Shown: piece after piece, positions 1-8,378 of the stretch
How the letters are laid out: each line of letters opens with the position of its first letter
How positions within the stretch are numbered: position 1 is the first letter of the stretch
Assembly: GCA_041890495.1 (NCBI GenBank)
Contig: CP169086.1
Span: forward strand, 1 to 64,000
Length of the DNA stretch: 64,000 nucleotides
Direction of reading: 5' to 3'
Source of the DNA: Escherichia boydii
GTDB taxonomy: Bacteria > Pseudomonadota > Gammaproteobacteria > Enterobacterales > Enterobacteriaceae
Notes under the pieces: model-generated
Seen by the model: the letters and a program-made list of their open reading frames with translations, nothing else
Database searches by the model: none
Told to the model about the DNA's origin: nothing
Translations under genes and position numbers: made by a program

Positions 1-894
1 GGATTGCTGTTCCTTAACCCAGCGATCGCATGGGCGGGTCTGGATAGTTTCATGCTTACGTTGATTGGCCACATCGTACAGCCAGCGCAGGCCGTAACGG
101 TTTGCGGTTTCAACATCGACGGTGATCCCCATCGGACGCAGGCGCGTCATTAACGGGATATAGAAGCTGTTTCGGGTGTACTGCACCATCCGCTCCACCT
201 TGCCTTTAGTCTGCGCCCTGAAGGGACGGCAGAGGCGAGGAGAGAAGCCCATCTCTTTACCGAACTGCCACAGGGAAGGATGGAACCGGTGCTGCCCGGT
301 CTGGTAAGCATCACGCTGGAGCACCACCGTTTTCATATTGTCGTACAGGACTTCCCGCGGTACGCCACCGAAGAAGCTGAACGCATTGCGGTGACAGGCT
401 TCCAGCGTGTCGTAGCGCATGTTGTCGGTGAACTCGAGGTAAAGCATTCTGCTGTACCCCAGAACAGCAACGAACACGTGCAAAGGGCACTTGCCGTTTC
501 GCATGGTCCCCCAGTCAACCTGCATCTGCCGTCCGGGCTCGGTTTCGAAGCGAACGACCGGTTCGGCCTGTGCAGGGAGGGCCTGCGAACGGATGAACTC
601 TCTCAGGATAGTCAGCCCTCCACGATAGCCCAGCTCCATGATTTCCCTGGCAATAACGGTCGCAGGGATTTTGTAGGGATGTGCATCGCTGATCCGTTTA
701 GAGATGTAATCACGGTATTCATCGAGCAGTGATGATGATGCCGGGCGTGGTGAATACTGCGGCTTTTCAGATTTGGCTTTCAGGTGGCTGCGGACAGTAT
801 TGCGCGAAATACCCAGTTCCCTGGCGATGGCCCGGATGCTCATTCCCCGCTTATGCAGGACTTTAATTTCCATACGAATCTCAAAAGTGATCAT
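1..894 (-). CDS. istA: IS21-family transposase IstA (partial, 3' end outside window)
   Basis: The ATG is at 894 on the minus strand and the frame stays open to base 1, giving the first 298 of 340 residues. It matches the complete IstA at 32203-33225. The visible part holds the N-terminal helix-turn-helix (RAIARELGISRNTV) and the rve-type catalytic core with D127, D185 and E234. It is the DDE transposase of the element and works with the IstB ATPase, whose gene lies outside the window here. Confidence 0.93.
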   Translation of the reverse strand, partial: MITFEIRMEIKVLHKRGMSIRAIARELGISRNTVRSHLKAKSEKPQYSPRPASSSLLDEYRDYISKRISDAHPYKIPATVIAREIMELGYRGGLTILREFIRSQALPAQAEPVVRFETEPGRQMQVDWGTMRNGKCPLHVFVAVLGYSRMLYLEFTDNMRYDTLEACHRNAFSFFGGVPREVLYDNMKTVVLQRDAYQTGQHRFHPSLWQFGKEMGFSPRLCRPFRAQTKGKVERMVQYTRNSFYIPLMTRLRPMGITVDVETANRYGLRWLYDVANQRKHETIQTRPCDRWVKEQQS

Positions 895-980
895 AAGCTC
901 CCCTGTATTCAGAGGAGCAGATTAACCCCTGGATCAATTTTCAACCGCTGGGGTGGATCAGTTTTGCACCGTTGGTAACA
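1..980 (-). mobile_element. IS21-family element (IS100-like), copy 1, cut by the window edge
   Basis: Sequence 1-980 appears identical to the reverse complement of 32117-33096, the first half of the complete copy further on. The terminus ends at 980 with the inverted end TGTTACCAACGG read inward on the minus strand. The next five bases (981-985, cttcg) are the complement of the cgaag that follows the far end of copy 2, so each copy holds one half of the same target duplication. About 976 bp of this copy, including istB, should lie left of base 1. The two copies are in opposite orientation. Confidence 0.93.
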
Positions 981-1169
981 CTTCGCAGGGAAAGCGCTCT
1001 GCATCGCCAGGACCATCCCCTCCGGCGACAGCAGTTCTCGACAGAGGTAGCAGGCCCCGATCCGGGTTGAATCCCGCAGCCACATTACGGGATACTCTTT
1101 AACCAGTTGGTCATACACGCATTCTGCCATATGAAAGTAATTTTCGTCAGCCCTGCAAAAATCACACAT
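981..1169 (-). pseudogene. N-terminal 63 codons of a Cys-rich small protein cut by IS21 copy 1
   Basis: The ATG at 1169 has a good ribosome site (AAGGAAA). The product starts MCDFCRADEN and has a second CxxC-like pair (ACYLC near residue 40), which suggests a small zinc-binding protein. The reading frame runs into the IS end exactly after Pro-Ala-Lys. The missing 43 codons lie at 34078-34209 on the other strand beside IS copy 2. Removing the element and one cgaag copy rejoins the two parts in frame as a 106-residue protein. Function is not recognised. Confidence 0.85.
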
Positions 1170-1359
1170 TCGATTTCCTTAAATGGTGTTCATCGAGATA
1201 ATTCAGAAAGTTGATTCGCCAAACTACGGGGCATTTCTTTAATGGCGGAGCTCTACATCACTATTTCTGTCATTTCCAAATCCGCCGGATACAGCAATAA
1301 TTGCACCGAACAGCGGTTTGAACTGCAATGCATCCGTAGGGTATGCGACAATAATAAGG

Positions 1360-1445
1360 CTCTTCCCGTACTCTTAAAAATGGAAGAGTTTAAAACCCAT
1401 ACTGCCGGGATGAGCGAAGCACGGTACATTATGCCAGCGTATACG
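1360..1445 (+). pseudogene. Possible decayed fragment of a ParB-like gene
   Basis: In the plus frame around 1380-1440 the translation reads EEFKTHTAGMSEARYIMP. This lines up with EGFNTRTAGMGELYYSMP of the ParB-like protein encoded at 4858 (residues about 45-61). The nucleotides also line up over about 60 bases, with roughly two thirds matching by eye. The surrounding open frame (1242-1565) has no other resemblance and overlaps a better minus-strand gene, so this is more likely a relic of duplication than a working gene. Confidence 0.35.
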
Positions 1446-1450
1446 GGCCG

Positions 1451-1654
1451 TCATAACTTGTTTTTTTCTAGAACACGGCGAAGTTTTCTTACCTGGGAAG
1501 CTGTGGAAAGCGTACCGGTTCGGGGATGGCATGCGCTTGCCTTTTCACCTGGTTTGAGTACATAGGCTAATGCCAGCTCGTTCAGAGCCGCCTCAGCTTT
1601 CAACAGGGCCTCAATGGCCGTGTTCAGGTATACAGTTCGGCTCTCATGGTTCAT
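1451..1654 (-). CDS. Small hypothetical protein, 67 aa
   Basis: The start chosen is ATG 1654, because GAGGA lies about 8 bases upstream; the longer frame would begin at a GTG without such a site. The product is helical in character (IEALLKAEAALNELALAYV), with a basic C-terminus. It follows the ribbon-helix-helix gene at 1701-2057 in the same direction, 46 bp away, so the two may be co-transcribed. No family was recognised. Confidence 0.55.
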   Translation of the reverse strand: MNHESRTVYLNTAIEALLKAEAALNELALAYVLKPGEKASACHPRTGTLSTASQVRKLRRVLEKNKL

Positions 1655-1700
1655 CAGGATTTTCCTCACAAGGGTAAAAATGACAGGCTATACCTGCCTT

Positions 1701-2057
1701 TTACCCTTTGTCTCCGTTAAGAATGGCATCACGGCAGGCTTCCCAGATAACCTGGGCATTAGCATCACACTCCACGAACCCGCCGCATTGATCGTATATC
1801 ACCTGGTATACCTCAGGGGGAATCTTCCCAGGCGCAACCGGAGTTGAGCGTTTGCCTTTATGAATCTCATCTGCGGTATCACAGACAGCGTCGAGATGCC
1901 GCGACATCCACTCAGATAATTTCAGACCCTCTCGATTTGCCTGTTTTACATAGCGAACCTTTCTGGAAACCGTAGATCGCATCTGAATCTGTGTCACAGC
2001 TGGCACATCTTCTTTCATGGCATTCTGTAATGCAGCTTTGGGCTTTTTCATGTTCAT
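1701..2057 (-). CDS. Ribbon-helix-helix-like protein, 118 aa
   Basis: Residues 22-60 have the pattern of an Arc/MetJ fold: a strand (VTQIQMRSTV), then a helix (RKVRYVKQANREG) and a second helix (LSEWMSRHLDAVCD). The same core recurs in the 85-aa protein at 63097-63354 (TAQLQMRVTPERKLRYVNQA), so the two are paralogues. Such proteins bind DNA as dimers and often regulate their own operon, act as antitoxins or assist partition or transfer. The C-terminal 55 residues have no partner in the paralogue. The start has a weak ribosome site. Confidence 0.7.
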   Translation of the reverse strand: MNMKKPKAALQNAMKEDVPAVTQIQMRSTVSRKVRYVKQANREGLKLSEWMSRHLDAVCDTADEIHKGKRSTPVAPGKIPPEVYQVIYDQCGGFVECDANAQVIWEACRDAILNGDKG

Positions 2058-2110
2058 GGTTGCTTTAAATTATTCTGGAGTTCGTCTGATATAAATGCTG
2101 ACGTGATCTG

Positions 2111-2713
2111 TCAGCGTCGCTTAAATAGTTTATCGCCTTCCGCCAGTTCGCCGTTGAGCTGTTCAATCACGCTCCAGATGAGCCGATCATCCGGCGTTGA
2201 GCCTGCACACTCTTTCACGACCGCCACGGGTCTAAATTCTTCAGGGTCTGCCTGCCCGGAGGTGAAGAGCCTGCTCTCAATCCAGTGGGCCCCCTCTGTG
2301 CAGCAGTGGCAACTGGTTTCAGGTGGTTCATCCAGACCGTCCACTCCACAGGCTGAGCAGGTGAACAGTTTGCGAGACCCACCAGCCAGTGGCGTATCGC
2401 AAGCTGCTGGAAGTGCGCCAGCATTGCGCCAGTACAGCACATGATTTGAATCGTAGCAGTGTCCATGAAGCAGAAGCGAAACGCCGCAACTGCGAGTTTC
2501 AATGGCTTTGCCTGTGCCAAGGTATTGCCCGATCTCGTCCCATACGTCCACTAAGGTGTCAGGCAGCGGACGCGTAACAGGGAACTTAGCGCAGTCGTCC
2601 GGGGTGCCTTTAATGCAGCAGAGGGCCGAATACGCAAGCTCCTGCATTTCGTAGGAGTACTGACCACATACCACGCGTTCCAGTTTGTCGATTAGTTGTT
2701 CTTTATTCATCAT
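2111..2713 (-). CDS. Hypothetical Cys-rich protein, 200 aa
   Basis: One continuous minus-strand frame follows a tandem ATG-ATG start. Residues about 117-140 hold paired cysteines (TCSACGVDG and SCHCC), which suggests a small zinc knuckle. The C-terminus is helical and charged. It sits 53 bp upstream of the 118-aa ribbon-helix-helix gene in the same direction. No family was recognised, and a catalytic role cannot be inferred from what is visible. Confidence 0.65.
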   Translation of the reverse strand: MMNKEQLIDKLERVVCGQYSYEMQELAYSALCCIKGTPDDCAKFPVTRPLPDTLVDVWDEIGQYLGTGKAIETRSCGVSLLLHGHCYDSNHVLYWRNAGALPAACDTPLAGGSRKLFTCSACGVDGLDEPPETSCHCCTEGAHWIESRLFTSGQADPEEFRPVAVVKECAGSTPDDRLIWSVIEQLNGELAEGDKLFKRR

Positions 2714-2808
2714 ACTCAGCCTTATTAAACAAATTCATTACGCCACTGGCACCATCTGGCCGGAGCAGACTGCGGCCCGGTAGTAGAGCCGCAGGGGGTG
2801 TCGCTGGA

Positions 2809-3753
2809 CTAACAGGTGCTCAGTGAGCCCCGCACTTCCTCATGACTGGTCATTTTCAGAAGAAGCTTTCTAGGGCAGCGTGGTTCCGCCTGTGAACGGG
2901 TGACGTCTTCGTTGATTGCCTGGATATGAGCAGATTCAACGGTCCGACGCTGTACGACATGGTTGCTCAGGTTGAATTCGCACTGGAGCCTTCTGGCATC
3001 AGAATCCGCGTTCATTACAATGCGTTCATCAAAGCGGCGGTTCATTCGCAGAGCCTCTTCGTGAGCTGCATCAACAAGGGTGCGTCTGGTGACATAGTCG
3101 TTACCAGCAAAGAACGATAGCTGAGCGTGTTCCGAAGAGTAGTCGAAGCTTCCCTTACAACGGACAATCGCGGCTTCAGAGTGCAGGATTAATGAGCTCA
3201 ACCGTGAACAGACGTCATTGATGGTGCCGGTTTTCAGACAGTCGTGGATAAGTGTCCAGGCGGAAATGCTCAGCGGGCGGCTGGTGGTCACATAGGGATT
3301 GTAATGATCAACCGTTACGATAGTACGCAGTGAATGAAGCGATTCGGACTGCGTACGTAAGTCACGGCGAACAGTACATGCCACCGAGGCAACATCTTTA
3401 CATTCTTTGTCGGACATCGAGTCCAGTACGCGGATCTCCACCTCTGCCGCCTTTGAGGCGATATGCGCACTAATCTCACCCTTAAGACGTTTGTAGTCAG
3501 CCTTGAAGCTTCCCACGCTGTCAATATCGATCCAGTAACCACAGCTGTAACCAGCATTACCAAACTCGTCATCTTTCTCATAGTTCGGACAGCCGTCATT
3601 GCTCCAGCCAGCTTTTTCCAGCAACTCGTCAATAGCGACCAGCTCAGCCATTGGTGCATGTTCGATAATGAAATAATGGACTCGGCCCCAGGCATATGCG
3701 CGTGAACGGCCATCTACAGAAGTATCAGAAGTCGTCTGACGGGAAAGTTTCAT
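2809..3753 (-). CDS. Hypothetical protein, 314 aa
   Basis: A long minus-strand frame from ATG 3753 with GGAG seven bases upstream. The protein is soluble with no signal peptide or membrane segment. It has a Cys/Trp/Gly-rich stretch (residues 50-75) and a mixed alpha/beta middle. The family is unknown to me. It heads the minus-strand group 3753 to 981 that the IS interrupts. A possible promoter with a 7-bp inverted repeat (aatacaa/ttgtatt, 3844-3868) lies about 100 bp upstream. Confidence 0.65.
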   Translation of the reverse strand: MKLSRQTTSDTSVDGRSRAYAWGRVHYFIIEHAPMAELVAIDELLEKAGWSNDGCPNYEKDDEFGNAGYSCGYWIDIDSVGSFKADYKRLKGEISAHIASKAAEVEIRVLDSMSDKECKDVASVACTVRRDLRTQSESLHSLRTIVTVDHYNPYVTTSRPLSISAWTLIHDCLKTGTINDVCSRLSSLILHSEAAIVRCKGSFDYSSEHAQLSFFAGNDYVTRRTLVDAAHEEALRMNRRFDERIVMNADSDARRLQCEFNLSNHVVQRRTVESAHIQAINEDVTRSQAEPRCPRKLLLKMTSHEEVRGSLSTC

Positions 3754-4262
3754 GAGGTACTCCAGTTCTGCCCGGTACCGCCGGGGCGGTGATGCGAAAG
3801 CCGCACCATGAATGACACTATGATCCTCCTGGCTTCTATTGTCAATACAATTGAAGTGGCGTTGTATTTATTCATTATTTGGACCCGGCTCGTACGGAAC
3901 GACCGTCGGGACTTACCGATCTTTCTGCGGTGAGCAGGGGAAGGGAACATCCCAACGCTTGTTTCCAGATGTACAGCCTGGGAGGGCGCAGAATGCCAGA
4001 CAGAATCATCGTGCAGCGGTAGCGAAAGACCCGACAAACGGGAAAAGCATCCTTTTATTCCAAAGCCAACCTCAGCTTTTAATGTTGCCAGTACGTTTCC
4101 TAAACATGCCAAATCGGTCTCTTATACGGCCGGATGGGCCCGATGAAAACGATAAAATGAGAAACAGAACCCGACACATCGCTGCTCTCTGGGAAAGCCG
4201 GTCAGCAGATGGAGCGCCAGGAACTAAATCCGCTGGTTTTAAAAATGATTGAGGAGAACAAG
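3754..4262. other. Gene-poor divergent intergenic region
   Basis: About 500 bases between the minus-strand gene at 2809-3753 and the plus-strand gene at 4263. The only structure seen is the inverted repeat aatacaa/ttgtatt at 3844-3868, next to a TTGACA on the minus strand. Overlapping open frames exist on both strands (to 137 and 120 codons), but they are biased in composition, lack good ribosome sites and were not accepted. Confidence 0.4.
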
Positions 4263-4439
4263 ATGAAAGATAACAAGACACGTCCTGTAGACTCGTATGC
4301 TCATGCTGATTTCATGGAGTCCGTCTTCAGCAACCTCAGGGCTTTCTGTGATGCGGAATGCCAGCGGCTAACTGCCGGTTATCCCCCAACTGTCAAACCA
4401 GAACAGCAAAGCACTGACGGCCAGCTGTCGGCGGCATAA
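4263..4439 (+). CDS. Small hypothetical protein, 58 aa
   Basis: ATG 4263 is preceded by GAGGAG at ideal spacing, so this start is preferred over the upstream ATG at 4209 in the same frame. The product is hydrophilic, with an amphipathic helix near FMESVFSNLRAFCDAEC. It is the first plus-strand gene after the divergent region. Function unknown. Confidence 0.55.
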   Translation: MKDNKTRPVDSYAHADFMESVFSNLRAFCDAECQRLTAGYPPTVKPEQQSTDGQLSAA

Positions 4440-4628
4440 AGCATTACCTGCCAGTTCGTTCAAATTTCCGCTTACTTAAGCCCGGGCCAAAAAAGCCCGG
4501 CTCAATCCAAGAACTGAACGAACCAGTTTACCTCTATATCTCCTCAATCCCCTGCGACTTACAAGAGACCCGCACCGGTTTAGCCACTCCTGTCCTGCCA
4601 CTCTCTCATCACTGGCCCAGACAACCGG

Positions 4629-4641
4629 AAAAGTAACTTTT
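4629..4641. promoter_or_regulatory. Dispersed palindrome AAAAGTAACTTTT (exact)
   Basis: Exact 13-bp copy, 217 bp upstream of the ParB-like gene and the outer of two copies in its leader. Confidence 0.75.
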
Positions 4642-4755
4642 CTCTCTGAGTCACCTTCTGAACCAATTATTTTGCTTAAACGTAAAAACGGCCCACTGTT
4701 GTGAAGATTTAAAACGGACGGATCGAGTAGTATTGCCTCAGGAATTTTTTTTAAG

Positions 4756-4768
4756 AAAAGTTACTTTT
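4756..4768. promoter_or_regulatory. Dispersed palindrome AAAAGTTACTTTT (exact)
   Basis: Exact copy 16 bp upstream of the -35 element of the 4858 gene. This position would let a bound protein touch RNA polymerase. Confidence 0.78.
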
Positions 4769-4779
4769 TCTTCTGTGCA

Positions 4780-4812
4780 ACCTATTAGAAAAAATGTCGA
4801 ACCTGGTATTGT
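4780..4812 (+). promoter_or_regulatory. Promoter of the shared TATTAG family, for the ParB-like gene
   Basis: ACCTATTAGAA (4780-4790), then 16 bp, then TATTGT (4807-4812), 46 bp before the ATG. It matches the promoter form found before eight other genes in this window. Confidence 0.6.
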
Positions 4813-4857
4813 TGTGTTGTAGCGCAGTTAAACAACCAACCAAAAGAGAGAACAAAA

Positions 4858-6042
4858 ATGTCCGCAATCGAAACTGAAGTAAAAAACAACAGCAACGAAA
4901 TCAGCCTTCGTGGTTACCTGGAACGCACTGGTAACGGTGCCCGTAAAGGTAACGGCCTTATCATTGACCCTTCGGTTGTTGTAGAGCAGGAAGGCTTTAA
5001 CACCCGCACGGCCGGTATGGGCGAGCTCTACTATTCAATGCCTCACGTTGTGGAACACCTGAACAGCCTGGCCGATGCCTACATGGAAGACCCGTTCAGC
5101 GTGACGCCTATCGTTGTTCAGATGGTTAATGGCGTACCTGTACTGCGTCAGGGGGCTTGCCGTATCCGTTCCATCGCTATTGCAAACCGCCAGCTGGAAG
5201 CAGAAGGGCGTGAACGCATTACTCGTATTCGCTGCGAAGAGTTTCGCGGTAGCGCTTCAAAAGCAGAACTCTTCACCCTGACCGGCAACTCCAACCTGGC
5301 GCTGTCTGTCGTAGCTGAAGCGCTTTCAATTAAGCGTCTTGTTGAAGATAAAGAAGAGCCTAAGACCTTTGCGGAACTGGCAAAAAAACGTGGTAAATCA
5401 GAGCAGCATCTTCGCCAGATGGTTCGCGTACTGGACCTGCCTTCTGAACTACAGACCATGCTTGTGAGCGATCAGGTGAGCATGTACGTTGCGCTGGACG
5501 AGTATATGTACAGCGGTGAGGATGCGGTAGATAACATCAACAAGGCGATCTCCATCTATGGTAAAGCGACGAAAAACACGCTGAAATTCGTCAAAGCTGC
5601 CAAGGTAGAAGAGCGCATGGCAGATCCGCAGACTCCGGAAAACTCCGGTGATGAGCAACCGGCAGGTAATTCTACCGTTAACACCCCGGTACCGGATCAA
5701 CTGAATGATGAAAGCAATACAGAGACGCTGGTTACGCCACCGGTACAGGAACCAGCTCCGGCTCCAAAGGACAGCGCTCCTAAACAGAACCCGGCAGGTA
5801 AAGCACCATCCATGTCCAGCGTTCTGAACAAAAAGACCGTGACCGTCATTGCCGACACCGCGATCCCGATTTTTGAACGTATTGCTGAAGAAGCCAAGCT
5901 TAAAGAAGGTGAATCTGTAAGCACTGATACTTACACGCTTGTTCTGACCAATGATGAAATGAACGATATCATCAACGCTCATGCTGACCTGAAAGAGTAC
6001 CTGCGTAAGCATGCTGAGAAGATGAACAAGGGACAGGCATGA
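4858..6042 (+). CDS. ParB/KorB-like DNA-binding protein, 394 aa
   Basis: The N-terminal half resembles the ParB/Spo0J N-domain. It has a degenerate GERRxRA-type nucleotide motif (GACRIRS, residues 99-105) and the NSNLALS segment. A helix-turn-helix follows at about 169-205 (TFAELAKKRGKSEQHLRQMV, then LDLPSELQTML). A Pro/Gln/Asn-rich linker (250-312) leads to a separate C-terminal domain (315-394), probably for dimerisation. No parA lies beside it, so a KorB-like global repressor is at least as likely as a partition factor. Its leader carries two copies of the 13-bp palindrome found across the window, making it the best candidate for the protein that binds that site. The ribosome site is AAGAGAG. 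Confidence 0.8.
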   Translation: MSAIETEVKNNSNEISLRGYLERTGNGARKGNGLIIDPSVVVEQEGFNTRTAGMGELYYSMPHVVEHLNSLADAYMEDPFSVTPIVVQMVNGVPVLRQGACRIRSIAIANRQLEAEGRERITRIRCEEFRGSASKAELFTLTGNSNLALSVVAEALSIKRLVEDKEEPKTFAELAKKRGKSEQHLRQMVRVLDLPSELQTMLVSDQVSMYVALDEYMYSGEDAVDNINKAISIYGKATKNTLKFVKAAKVEERMADPQTPENSGDEQPAGNSTVNTPVPDQLNDESNTETLVTPPVQEPAPAPKDSAPKQNPAGKAPSMSSVLNKKTVTVIADTAIPIFERIAEEAKLKEGESVSTDTYTLVLTNDEMNDIINAHADLKEYLRKHAEKMNKGQA

Positions 6043-6050
6043 TTTTCTGA

Positions 6051-6085
6051 CCGACCCCTCCATCCGGACGGGTCGGTAACTTTTT
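6051..6085 (+). terminator. Rho-independent terminator after the ParB-like gene
   Basis: Stem ccgaccc/gggtcgg (6051-6057 and 6070-6076) followed by taacttttt, nine bases after the stop codon. Confidence 0.75.
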
Positions 6086-6107
6086 CAGGGCAAGGGGAAA
6101 CAGGGTA

Positions 6108-6389
6108 ATGAAGAAGGCTGTTAGCAACGTAGACAAGTCTAACCCACTGCCAATCCTGACGGATTCGGTGACACGGGTAAGTATTCAGTGCACGGCAAAA
6201 GATGAAAACGGGGCAGGGATCGAAGTGAACATCCTCGACCTGATTCAGGATCATGATACGGATGAAGTGAAAGTGCAGTTTGGGAGCTCGCCTGTTCAGG
6301 CTCTGGCGATGCTCCGCCGGGTTATGACAGCACTGGAAAAGCAGGCAAATGCAGAACTGCAACAGAATTCCTGCTCGCGTATGCAGTAA
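6108..6389 (+). CDS. Hypothetical protein, 93 aa
   Basis: Starts 66 bp after the ParB-like gene, past its terminator, with a purine-rich leader (caaggggaaacaggg). The product is acidic and soluble, with a strand-rich centre (VTRVSIQCTAKDENG) and a C-terminal helix (ALAMLRRVMTALEKQANAEL). It could be read through from the ParB-like transcript. No family was recognised. Confidence 0.6.
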   Translation: MKKAVSNVDKSNPLPILTDSVTRVSIQCTAKDENGAGIEVNILDLIQDHDTDEVKVQFGSSPVQALAMLRRVMTALEKQANAELQQNSCSRMQ

Positions 6390-6703
6390 ACGGTAAAAGC
6401 AGAATGTTCCCTACTGGATAAACCCGGTGGACCTCACGGAGAGCAAGTCACCGAATGGTTCACTGTTAAGTGATATACATCCGGATTTATAAGGTTTTGC
6501 AGCATCCGAATAGGCAATAAATAGAATTATTTTGATTTATCTCAGCAAGGAAATGGAAAGCTACCAGATTTTAGGATAGCGAAATGCCTGTATCGCTACT
6601 CTGCTGAATTAGAAATGATTTTAAACGCAATGCATAATGATAGAATAGCAATGCCTTTAATTATTTGTCACGTCTGAATTATATGTAGACTTACGGAGAG
6701 GAT
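6390..6703. other. AT-rich intergenic stretch
   Basis: About 310 bases with no credible gene. It leads into a good ribosome site (GGAGAGG) for the membrane protein at 6704. No repeat or clear promoter stands out. Confidence 0.4.
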
Positions 6704-7405
6704 ATGGTAATTACTTATTCATTATCGGAAACGTTTAATATGTTTTTACGCGAGATTATTGCATCTGGACTTGCAGTTTTTTGCGCATGGTGCGTTTTGT
6801 GTCTTTTCTCTGATCAGGAACGAGGTAAAGAGGTTCCTGTTTCTATGAAAAAAATAACTTCAAAGTCAGCTTTCTCCTACTTTATCAGTTCTCAAATTGC
6901 CGCTTTTATTATCTCCTTGCTGGGTTCAATTTTAAGCACGAAATGGGACAACATCGTCTGGAACGATGAAATAAGACAGTTTTATCTGCATGTAGGATTT
7001 GGGCTGGTAGCTTGTGTATTCTGTCTGCTTGTAATCTTGCATGAGAAATTTATCAAAAGAAATTTAAATGTTTATTCTGGTTATTGTGGTTCACTGGCAG
7101 TTAGTCTCACAGGAATCTTTGTACTTTGTGCGTTATATCTGACATTTTCATTACCATTTCATTATGAAGAACGTCTACTTAATGATGCATCCTTGGTGGC
7201 TTCGGATGGCGTTGAAAATTCAGTCGTTTTTGCAGACGGTCGTTACTGGGTTTTTGAACTGGGCTTACCATATTTCAAACAGTCATTGCTCAAAGAGGTA
7301 AGAAGGGGCAGGTACCAGCTAATCTGCACTACAGAAAAAAAACCAACATGCTGGTCTGGCAAAAAACTTCCCGAAAAACCAACCTCTTTGAAAGCTAGTT
7401 CATAA
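6704..7405 (+). CDS. Four-helix inner-membrane protein, 233 aa
   Basis: Hydrophobic segments at about 16-36, 58-78, 95-113 and 122-146 are separated by charged loops. They are followed by a soluble C-terminal part of about 85 residues with three cysteines. The sequence is more AT-rich than its neighbours, which suggests separate acquisition. No motif or family was recognised; on present evidence it is only a plasmid-encoded membrane protein. Confidence 0.65.
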   Translation: MVITYSLSETFNMFLREIIASGLAVFCAWCVLCLFSDQERGKEVPVSMKKITSKSAFSYFISSQIAAFIISLLGSILSTKWDNIVWNDEIRQFYLHVGFGLVACVFCLLVILHEKFIKRNLNVYSGYCGSLAVSLTGIFVLCALYLTFSLPFHYEERLLNDASLVASDGVENSVVFADGRYWVFELGLPYFKQSLLKEVRRGRYQLICTTEKKPTCWSGKKLPEKPTSLKASS

Positions 7406-7483
7406 AGATTTAAACTGCTCGCTTAAATCCACACTGGTCCAATTTTGAAGATTTATTGTGTTTTTAAAAGAAATTACAGTGTG

Positions 7484-7517
7484 GGTTATTAGCCAGTAGG
7501 TCGGAGTTTTATATAAT
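7484..7517 (+). promoter_or_regulatory. Promoter of the shared GGTTATTAG family
   Basis: GGTTATTAGCC (7484-7494), 17-bp spacer, TATAAT (7512-7517), 23 bp before the ATG at 7540. Confidence 0.7.
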
Positions 7518-7539
7518 ACCCAAAAACACAGGAGGTATT

Positions 7540-7836
7540 ATGAAAACCAATCTGGCCTATGCATCTAATTGCTCCGATTCTGTCTACTCCTATATTTATC
7601 AGGCACTGCAACAACGCTCTGGTGCCGAGAATGAAAGCCTTTATCAGCAGGCCATTTCCAGCTGCCGTACAGCTAAACAAAAAAAGAAACTTGCCGGGTA
7701 TTATGCCGGTCCATGGCAGCTGCTATTCAACGCGTGGTGTAACAATCGCGTCCCTAACACAGCGGTGCTGGCTCTTCTACTCCAGCAGTGCTTATCTCAT
7801 TTCCAGTGCGAAGAAGTGATCGCAGCCTGGCAGTAA
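7540..7836 (+). CDS. Hypothetical protein, 98 aa
   Basis: Strong ribosome site (CAGGAGG) and a clear promoter of the shared family. The protein is helical and contains four cysteines; it has no signal peptide. It heads a likely three-gene group with 7881 and 8379; a small hairpin (gcccct/aggggc, 7846-7868) lies between it and the next gene. Function unknown. Confidence 0.7.
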   Translation: MKTNLAYASNCSDSVYSYIYQALQQRSGAENESLYQQAISSCRTAKQKKKLAGYYAGPWQLLFNAWCNNRVPNTAVLALLLQQCLSHFQCEEVIAAWQ

Positions 7837-7880
7837 CCCTATCAAGCCCCTTCGTATAGCGGAGGGGCAGGAGATATCTC

Positions 7881-8318
7881 ATGTACAGAAACGACAGAAA
7901 CGTGGATTCCTTCAACCTGGTTAATGCTCTTCAGCCGGTCTATCGTAACACCGGCTGTGGGATGTTTGAATATGATCGTAAAAAGCAGAATGAAACCGCT
8001 GATTCAATCTTACGAGCGTTGGCGTTAAATGCCGATTTCGCGAGGGCCTTAAAACAGTACGTCCGGATTAATTCTGTACGAAGGGTTGTTCAGTTCGATG
8101 ACGGCTCGGTTCGCTATGGTATTCATGCCGAATTTGAAGGGCATAATAAAATTAATTCCTTCCGTATTTTTAAAGATGAAGATACAGACGCATTTGACTC
8201 CTATTTTTATTCGGTTTGCGATAATAAAGCTGAGCTGGTGGATTTTAAAATGGACTCTCTCGATATTCAATTACAAGCAGTTTTTGAAAAGGTGACAGGT
8301 ATTTATCTGTCGCATTAA
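7881..8318 (+). CDS. Hypothetical protein, 145 aa
   Basis: ATG 7881 follows CAGGAGA. The product is a soluble alpha/beta protein; the central stretch (VRRVVQFDDGSVRYGIHAEF) looks like a beta hairpin. It lies 44 bp after the 98-aa gene, the gap filled by a hairpin that may tune expression between the two. No known family was recognised. Confidence 0.65.
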   Translation: MYRNDRNVDSFNLVNALQPVYRNTGCGMFEYDRKKQNETADSILRALALNADFARALKQYVRINSVRRVVQFDDGSVRYGIHAEFEGHNKINSFRIFKDEDTDAFDSYFYSVCDNKAELVDFKMDSLDIQLQAVFEKVTGIYLSH

Positions 8319-8378
8319 ATATTCAAGTTTTCAACCCTCTGGCTGATAGACAAAAACGCACTTTAGAATATAGATGAG

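Larger units (their letters stand above)
4440..4857 (+). promoter_or_regulatory. Long regulatory leader of the ParB-like gene
   Basis: This 418-bp stretch has no gene but much structure. An inverted repeat (GTTCGTTCA near 4457 and TGAACGAAC near 4515) brackets a GC-rich hairpin (gcccgggcc…agcccggct, 4480-4502). Two exact 13-bp palindromes follow (4629-4641 and 4756-4768), then a promoter (TATTAGAA 4783-4790, TATTGT 4807-4812) and the gene at 4858. The layout suggests autoregulation of the 4858 gene. A centromere-like role for the outer repeat is possible but unproven. Confidence 0.6.

Noticed and set aside
280..732. 150-codon open frame inside the IS, plus strand (also 32365-32817 on minus)
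   Set aside because: It is the antisense of istA and appears identically in both copies; the DDE transposase frame explains the sequence.
1242..1565. 107-codon plus-strand gene
   Set aside because: Overlaps the better minus-strand gene at 1451-1654; only a short ParB-like relic in it is meaningful.
3839..4252. 137-codon plus-strand gene
   Set aside because: Biased composition, no ribosome site, overlaps an equally poor minus-strand frame.
5449..6063. 204-codon minus-strand frame opposite the ParB-like gene
   Set aside because: It mirrors the coding strand of a well-supported gene and has no ribosome site.
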